Source: Methylococcaceae bacterium
Lineage (GTDB): Bacteria > Pseudomonadota > Gammaproteobacteria > Methylococcales > Methylomonadaceae
Reading direction: 5' to 3'
DNA length: 64,000 nt
NCBI GenBank assembly: GCA_030626845.1
Contig: DAOUTG010000002.1
Location: 1-64,000 of the forward strand
Part shown: positions 59,235 to 64,000 of the stretch, in pieces
Layout: each line of letters begins with the position of its first letter
Position numbering within the stretch: the first letter of the stretch is position 1
Program-made: the position numbers and the translations under genes
The notes under the pieces: model-generated
Told to the model about the DNA's origin: nothing
The model's input: the letters and a program-made list of their open reading frames with translations, nothing else
Databases searched by the model: none

Positions 59235-60395
59235 ATGAGTTTTTCTATCGAATCTCAACAGATACCTGCCACTATTTTTTTTAGTGCCGGTGAATCTTCT
59301 GGAGATCAACATGCTGCCAATCTATTTTTAGCGATAAAAAAACAATCGGCTAATATTCAAGCTATCGGTATGGGAGGGGCTAAAATGCGTCAAGCAGGGG
59401 TTGATATTCATTATGATTCCTCCAATATGGGCGTTATTGGTGTGATCGAAGTTATCAAACATTATCGTGAAATACGGTTGGCATTAAGGAAAATGCAGCA
59501 GCTTATTATCGAACAACGCCCCGACTTACTTATCTGTGTTGATTATAAGGAGTTTAATTTAAAACTGGCTCAATTTGCGAAAAAACAAGGGATTAAGGTT
59601 TTATTTTATGTCAGCCCGCAAGTTTGGGCATGGCGACCTAAGCGAGTGATAACCTATGGTAAAGCGATTGATATGATGGCGGTTATTTTTCCTTTTGAAA
59701 CGCCTTATTATGAGGCTGAAAATATTCCTGTGCGTTATGTAGGGCATCCATCGGTTGATAAAGTCCATCCTTTGCATTCAAAACAGGGCGCTATAAAATT
59801 ATTTCAGCTTGATAGCAACATGCCTATTATTGGTTTGTTACCTGGAAGTCGCGCTAATGAAATTAAGCGAATGTTACCTGTAATGCTGGATGCTGTAAAA
59901 AAAATACAAGATGATTATCCTAATGCTCAGTTTTTATTACCCCAAGCTGATTCTATTAGTGATACCTTATTATTACCCTATTTAATCAATACGCCTATTC
60001 AGGTAATAAAAGATCAACCTTATGATGTGATTCAGTGTTGTGATGGAATAATGACAACATCAGGAACAGCCACACTTGAAACGGCTTTATTAAATATTCC
60101 GATGGTGATTGTTTATAAGTTATCGGGCTTAACTTATTCATTAGGGCGATTGTTGGTTAATATTGATGTCATTGGTTTACCTAATATTATTGCAGGAAAA
60201 AGGATTGTTCAGGAATTAATACAGCATGAGGCAACGGGTGAAAAAATTGCCGCAGAGATGAGTCATATTTTACAAGATAAGAATTATGCTGAAACAATTC
60301 GAGCTGAATTAACTAAGGTAAAAGAAAAACTTGGAGAAGGAGGCGGGTCTGAAAATATGGCAAAATTGGCATTAGAAATGCTTGATTTGTGTTGA
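59235..60395 (+). CDS. lpxB: Lipid-A-disaccharide synthase LpxB
   Basis: GT19 glycosyltransferase joining lipid X and UDP-diacylglucosamine in lipid A synthesis. It shows FSAGESSGDQHAANLF, GIGGxxM-type AIGMGGAKMRQAGV, YVSPQVWAWRP, LLPGSRANEIKRMLP and TTSGTATLETAL. Length (386) is normal. It is separated here from lpxD-fabZ-lpxA. A palindrome begins at its stop codon. Confidence 0.96.
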   Translation: MSFSIESQQIPATIFFSAGESSGDQHAANLFLAIKKQSANIQAIGMGGAKMRQAGVDIHYDSSNMGVIGVIEVIKHYREIRLALRKMQQLIIEQRPDLLICVDYKEFNLKLAQFAKKQGIKVLFYVSPQVWAWRPKRVITYGKAIDMMAVIFPFETPYYEAENIPVRYVGHPSVDKVHPLHSKQGAIKLFQLDSNMPIIGLLPGSRANEIKRMLPVMLDAVKKIQDDYPNAQFLLPQADSISDTLLLPYLINTPIQVIKDQPYDVIQCCDGIMTTSGTATLETALLNIPMVIVYKLSGLTYSLGRLLVNIDVIGLPNIIAGKRIVQELIQHEATGEKIAAEMSHILQDKNYAETIRAELTKVKEKLGEGGGSENMAKLALEMLDLC

Positions 60396-60419
60396 TGAGC
60401 CGACAAGGTATCGGCTCAT
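60395..60419. repeat. Palindromic repeat, family 2 (lpxB/rpoH convergence)
   Basis: ATGAGCCGA and TCGGCTCAT form a perfect 9-bp stem with a 7-base loop between convergent lpxB and rpoH. GAGCCGACAAGGTATCGGCTC differs only slightly from the minus-strand reading of 16960-16980. It is probably a shared 3' end structure; no T run follows. Confidence 0.6.
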
Positions 60420-60427
60420 TTAGTTAT

Positions 60428-61288
60428 TTAAGCTTCCAATACGACAGAGGCTTTAATTTTTTTCATTGCATTTTTTTCAAGCTGTCTAATACGTTCAGCC
60501 GATACATTATAGCGTGCAGCTAATTCATGTAAGGTCGCTTTTTTATCGGATAACCAGCGACTTGAAAGAATATCAAAGCTACGTTCATCTAATTTAGATA
60601 ATGCGTCACTTAATAATTTTTCTTTGTAACCTTTCCAGTCCGATTGTTCTACTAATAAGGCAGGATCAGACGAATCTTCCATTAAATAACTGGCAGGCGC
60701 ATTATAGGTTTCCTCAGAACCTGCGGCATCAACGGGTAAATCAAAGGCCATATCCCGACCATCCATGCGTTTTTCCATTTCATAAACGACTTTAAGGTCA
60801 ACATTTAAGTTTTCAGCAATCGCTTCGGCATCTAGCTTAGATAACCAACCTAAACCCTTTTTTGATTTACGCAAATTAAAAAATAATTTACGCTGGGCTT
60901 TGGTGGTGGCAATTTTTACTACACGCCAGTTTTTAATCACATATTCATGGATTTCTGCACGAATCCAATGGACGGCAAAAGAAACTAAACGAACACCGAC
61001 TTCGGGGTCAAAACGTTTGACCGCCTTCATTAAACCAATATTACCTTCTTGAATAATATCAGGTAAGGGCAATCCATAACCATTATAACCACGGGCAACA
61101 TGGGCGACAAAACGTAAATTGGACATGACTAATTTTCGTGCAGCATCCAAGTCCCCATCATCTCTATAGCGAACAGCGAGTTCATATTCTTGTTCAGGGG
61201 TTAATTTTGGCATTTGCCCGACAACATTTAAATAACTATCAAATGTACCTACAGATAAATTGACAGGTAAAACTAGTCCCAAACTCAT
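60428..61288 (-). CDS. rpoH: RNA polymerase heat-shock sigma factor RpoH (sigma-32)
   Basis: Directs transcription of heat-shock genes. Region 2 (NLRFVAHVARGY, DIIQEGNIGLMKAVKRFDPEVGVRLVSFAVHWIRAEIHEY) and the region-4 helix-turn-helix (TLHELAARYNVSAERIRQLEKNAMKKI) are complete, and the RpoH box QRKLFFNLRK separates it from other sigma-70 members. AGAGG precedes the ATG. A perfect CIRCE operator lies over its promoter. Confidence 0.96.
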   Translation of the reverse strand: MSLGLVLPVNLSVGTFDSYLNVVGQMPKLTPEQEYELAVRYRDDGDLDAARKLVMSNLRFVAHVARGYNGYGLPLPDIIQEGNIGLMKAVKRFDPEVGVRLVSFAVHWIRAEIHEYVIKNWRVVKIATTKAQRKLFFNLRKSKKGLGWLSKLDAEAIAENLNVDLKVVYEMEKRMDGRDMAFDLPVDAAGSEETYNAPASYLMEDSSDPALLVEQSDWKGYKEKLLSDALSKLDERSFDILSSRWLSDKKATLHELAARYNVSAERIRQLEKNAMKKIKASVVLEA

Positions 61289-61319
61289 ACGATATACCTC
61301 TTGTTTTAAATTTAGCGTA

Positions 61320-61325
61320 ATTTTA
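61320..61325 (-). promoter_or_regulatory. Putative rpoH -10 element
   Basis: TAAAAT on the minus strand, 32 bases before the rpoH start. TTAGCA, 18 bases further up, is a weak -35 candidate and is part of the CIRCE repeat. The core promoter therefore appears to be covered by the operator. Confidence 0.4.
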
Positions 61326-61349
61326 GCACTCTCTTTGATAGAGTGCTAA
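61323..61349. promoter_or_regulatory. CIRCE operator (HrcA site) upstream of rpoH
   Basis: TTAGCACTC (61323-61331), nine spacer bases, then GAGTGCTAA (61341-61349): an exact match to the CIRCE consensus bound by the repressor HrcA. Its centre is about 48 bases before the rpoH ATG. This predicts HrcA repression of the heat-shock sigma gene; hrcA itself is not in the window. Confidence 0.92.
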
Positions 61350-61822
61350 TAAAAGTAATGATAATTGTGGTTAACATCAAATTATTTACAATGTATTATG
61401 CTGCTATTCTTTAAAAATTACCTAAACTTACTCACATAAGTTTAATGTTGTGTCTTACCCAATTTCTAGTTTCACTTAGTAAACTAAGCCAGCGCTTGAA
61501 AGACAATAAGCTAACCCCGTATAACCTACGGTTTAAAAGTAAGAAAGACAAGGAACGTTTATATGAAAATCTAGTTTTCAACACCTTTATTTATTATACT
61601 TTTAACTAATTATACATAGTTATAGATGAAAACTAAAGGTAACTACTCTCTATAAATTCCTCTACAGCCTAGTAAACAATAACCTGAGTAGTTACAACTA
61701 AAGAACAGTTGATAGCTCAATGCCTACTCGCTTAAAACTTAAAAATATTAGTGTAATCGTTTTCTTATAACGAGGTAATATTTAGCTTAAAATGATAATC
61801 TAACAAATTAGCTTGATTTGCT
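61350..61822. other. Structured non-coding stretch between rpoH and gmk
   Basis: 473 bases without a convincing gene on either strand. Several hairpins are visible: AAACTTA/TAAGTTT (61424-61443), CTTAG/CTAAG (61475-61488), CCGTA/TACGG (61517-61531), and a perfect 10-bp repeat GTAACTACTC / GAGTAGTTAC (61639-61648 and 61686-61695). It is not recognisable as tmRNA, RNase P RNA, 6S RNA or tRNA. It may hold an unrecognised RNA or only promoters. Confidence 0.4.
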
Positions 61823-61867
61823 ATGATAAAATCTTTAGCCAATGCTTTAAAATTAATAGGAAAAGGG

Positions 61868-62479
61868 ATGAATCAAGGCAAACTTTATATTATTTCTGCA
61901 CCTTCAGGGGCTGGAAAAACCAGCTTGGTGAAACGGCTACTGAATGAAGTTGCATTGTTGAGTGTTTCGGTTTCACATACAACCCGTGTAATGCGTGAAG
62001 GTGAAAAAGAAGGCGGTGATTATTTTTTTGTCAACATTGATGATTTTAAAAAAATGAGAATGCAGCAAGATTTTTTAGAATATGCGCAAGTTTTTGATCA
62101 TTTTTATGGAACGGCAAAGCAGAATGTACTTGATAATCTTCATCAAGGGGTTGATGTTATTTTAGAAATTGACTGGCAAGGGGCGCAACAAATTAGAACG
62201 ATGATGCCTAATTGCCAATCTATTTTTATTTTGCCACCTTCTATTGAAGTATTACAACAACGTTTAGAAAGTCGTGGACAGGATAGTGAAGAAATTATCG
62301 CTAGACGAATGCAGGATGCGGTAATAGAAATAAGTCATTATCCTGAATTTGACTATTTGGTGGTGAATGATAACTTTGAACAAGCGTTATTGGAATTAAA
62401 AAGTGTCATTCTTAGTCATCGTTTAACAAGCTCGCGTCAACAATCAAAACTTAGTACGCTGTTAGCACAATTGCTTTAA
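61868..62479 (+). CDS. gmk: Guanylate kinase
   Basis: Phosphorylates GMP to GDP. P-loop SAPSGAGKTSL, then SVSHTTRVMREGEKEGGDYFFV and LEIDWQGAQQIR. The chosen ATG at 61868 has AGGA six bases upstream and gives 203 residues, the usual length. An in-frame ATG at 61823 would add 15 residues without a ribosome site. The common follower rpoZ is absent here. Confidence 0.94.
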   Translation: MNQGKLYIISAPSGAGKTSLVKRLLNEVALLSVSVSHTTRVMREGEKEGGDYFFVNIDDFKKMRMQQDFLEYAQVFDHFYGTAKQNVLDNLHQGVDVILEIDWQGAQQIRTMMPNCQSIFILPPSIEVLQQRLESRGQDSEEIIARRMQDAVIEISHYPEFDYLVVNDNFEQALLELKSVILSHRLTSSRQQSKLSTLLAQLL

Positions 62480-62494
62480 ATTATTGGGCATAAA

Positions 62495-63844
62495 ATGAAA
62501 AAACTATCTTTTATAGAACGCGACCTTTCGGTGCTTTGGCATCCTTGTACCCAAATGAAAGACCATGAGTCTTTACCGCTGATTGCCATTAAAAAGGGCG
62601 AGGGTATTTTTATCGAAGACTTTGAAGGCAATCGTTATATTGATGCGATTAGCTCATGGTGGGTTAATTTATTTGGACATTGTAACCCTATCATTAATAA
62701 TGCGATTAAAGAACAACTTGATACTTTAGAGCATGTGATGCTCGGTGGTTTTACCCATGAATCGGCGGTGGTTTTATCAGAAAAATTACTTAAAGTCTCC
62801 CCAAAAGGTTTAAGCAAATGTTTTTATTCTGACAATGGTTCATCTGCGGTTGAAATTGCTTTGAAAATGAGTTTTCAAAGTTGGCGTAACCAAGGCAACA
62901 CAACAAAAACTAAATTTGTTTCATTAGAAAATAGTTATCACGGTGAAACTTTGGGTGCATTGGCGGTGAGTGATGTTGCCTTATATAAACAAACGTTTGC
63001 GCCCTTATTAATGGATGTAATTACAGCCCCTAGCCCCGATTGTTATCATCGTGAACTGGGTGAATCATGGAAAGATTATTCAGTTCGCCAGTTTGCGGCA
63101 ATGGATAAAATATTAAAAGAACAAGCGGATGAAATCTGTGCGGTGATTATTGAACCCCTGATTCAATGCGCGGGTAATATGCGGATGTATCACCCGATTT
63201 ATTTAACCTTGCTTAGAGCGGCTTGTAATAAATATAAAATTCATTTAATTGCCGATGAAGTAGCCGTAGGTTTTGGACGTACAGGGACGTTATTTGGCTG
63301 TGAGCAAGGGAGTATTTCACCTGATTTTTTATGTGTTGCCAAAGGATTAACAGGGGGGTATTTACCTCTCGCTGCGACTTTAACCACCGAGGCCATTTAT
63401 GAAACTTTTTATGATGATTATGAAAAATTGACAGGGTTTTTTCATTCACATAGTTATACGGGGAATGCTTTAGGTTGCCGTGCAGGAATTGCAACTTTAG
63501 GTATTTTTCAACAACAAAATATTATTGAAAAAAATAAGCCATTAGCTGAAGCAATGCGTCAAGCAACGGCGCATTTTGTTGACCACCCTAATGTGAGCGA
63601 AGTAAGACAAACGGGCATGGTATTAGCCATTGAATTTGTTAAAAATAAACAAACACGTGAGCCTTTTGCATGGCAAGAACGGCGAGGATTAAAAGTTTAT
63701 CAATACGCGCTTACGCAAGGGGTGTTAATGCGTCCCATTGCTAATGTGGTGTATTTTATCCCGCCCTATGTCATTACTGAATCACAAATTCAGTATTTAG
63801 CAAAAGTTGCTTGGCAGGGCATTCAATTAGCGGTGAAGGACTAA
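62495..63844 (+). CDS. bioA: Adenosylmethionine-8-amino-7-oxononanoate aminotransferase BioA
   Basis: PLP enzyme of biotin synthesis that uses S-adenosylmethionine as amino donor. It has LWHPCTQMKDHE near the start, SSWWVNLFGHCNP, SDNGSSAVEIALKM, LIADEVAVGFGRTGTLF, and the PLP lysine in FLCVAKGLTGGYLPLAAT. Length (449) is slightly above the E. coli enzyme. The stop overlaps the rsmE start (TAATG). Confidence 0.95.
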   Translation: MKKLSFIERDLSVLWHPCTQMKDHESLPLIAIKKGEGIFIEDFEGNRYIDAISSWWVNLFGHCNPIINNAIKEQLDTLEHVMLGGFTHESAVVLSEKLLKVSPKGLSKCFYSDNGSSAVEIALKMSFQSWRNQGNTTKTKFVSLENSYHGETLGALAVSDVALYKQTFAPLLMDVITAPSPDCYHRELGESWKDYSVRQFAAMDKILKEQADEICAVIIEPLIQCAGNMRMYHPIYLTLLRAACNKYKIHLIADEVAVGFGRTGTLFGCEQGSISPDFLCVAKGLTGGYLPLAATLTTEAIYETFYDDYEKLTGFFHSHSYTGNALGCRAGIATLGIFQQQNIIEKNKPLAEAMRQATAHFVDHPNVSEVRQTGMVLAIEFVKNKQTREPFAWQERRGLKVYQYALTQGVLMRPIANVVYFIPPYVITESQIQYLAKVAWQGIQLAVKD

Positions 63845-64000
63845 TGCGCGTTTCTCGATTATATATAGATAGATCATTAAATAGAGGACAGACTATTGAA
63901 TTGGATGATGAAAGTGGGCATTATTTAAGAAGTGTTTTACGTTTAAAAAAACAAGCACAAGTTATTTTATTTAATGGTTTAGGTGGGGAGTATCGCTGTA
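63844..64000 (+). CDS. rsmE: 16S rRNA m3U1498 methyltransferase RsmE, N-terminal part
   Basis: The gene runs off the window. The 52 visible residues (MRVSRLYIDRSLNRGQTIEL, then HYLRSVLRLKKQAQVILFNG and GGEYRC) match the PUA-like N-terminal domain of RsmE. The SAM-binding SPOUT domain would follow. Coupled to bioA by a TAATG overlap. Confidence 0.85.
   Translation, partial: MRVSRLYIDRSLNRGQTIELDDESGHYLRSVLRLKKQAQVILFNGLGGEYRC

Noticed and set aside
61350-61822. tmRNA, RNase P RNA, 6S RNA or tRNA in the rpoH-gmk gap
   Set aside because: No tag sequence, no conserved core motifs and no GTTCRA T-loop were found.

Overview
The window is a low-GC (AT-rich by eye) bacterial chromosome segment with densely packed housekeeping genes. 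Single-copy genes such as lptFG, tamB, lpxB, rpoH, ispG/ispH, pilBCD, zapD, nagZ and dusA point to a gammaproteobacterium. A lone pqqC (PQQ synthesis), the Na+-NQR maturation factor NqrM beside ApbE, and the nagZ-hpt-mtiP trio fit a low-GC methanotroph-like lineage (Methylococcales). That lineage is an inference; no methane or methanol oxidation gene is in the window.

Layout. 1-5545: the end of rlmG, then a convergent pstS-pstC-pstA phosphate operon led by PhoB-type repeats; no pstB or phoU follows it. 5714-8255: gap-pyk glycolysis pair. 8330-10553: an accessory patch with an Rpn-family nuclease carrying 12-bp tandem repeats, a divergent dapB-like gene bracketed by a 36-bp duplication of the flavin reductase 3' end, and the flavin reductase. 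10680-12969: nagZ-hpt-mtiP salvage operon. 13790-17955: ispG, carbonic anhydrase, apbE, nqrM and ispH. 18161-24668: UPF0182 membrane protein, pqqC, a MITE-like repeat, queF, and lptF-lptG. 24853-29649: pepA-holC-valS. 29730-34966: pilB-pilC-pilD-coaE-zapD, with coaE frameshifted at an A10 tract. 35076-43271: nadE, guaB, a TnpB relic, tamB. 43314-49588: a CusCBA copper/silver efflux operon with a small His/Cys-rich exported protein ahead of it. 49605-53718: a second MITE-like copy, dusA-folE-hemH and a DEAD-box helicase. 53770-59170: a STAND-type NTPase with a membrane anchor and TPRs, a third MITE-like copy, small Cys-rich proteins, an anchored nuclease and a c-type cytochrome. 59235-64000: lpxB, rpoH with a perfect CIRCE operator, a structured 473-bp non-coding stretch, gmk, bioA and the start of rsmE.

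The main unexpected items are: the three-copy ~107-bp terminal-inverted-repeat element; the CIRCE site overlapping the rpoH promoter; the A10 frameshift in the essential gene coaE; the dapB-like cassette between copies of the flavin reductase tail; the TnpB fragment behind guaB; two small dispersed palindrome families; and the STAND-TM-TPR protein. I saw no tRNA, rRNA, CRISPR array, prophage or complete insertion sequence.
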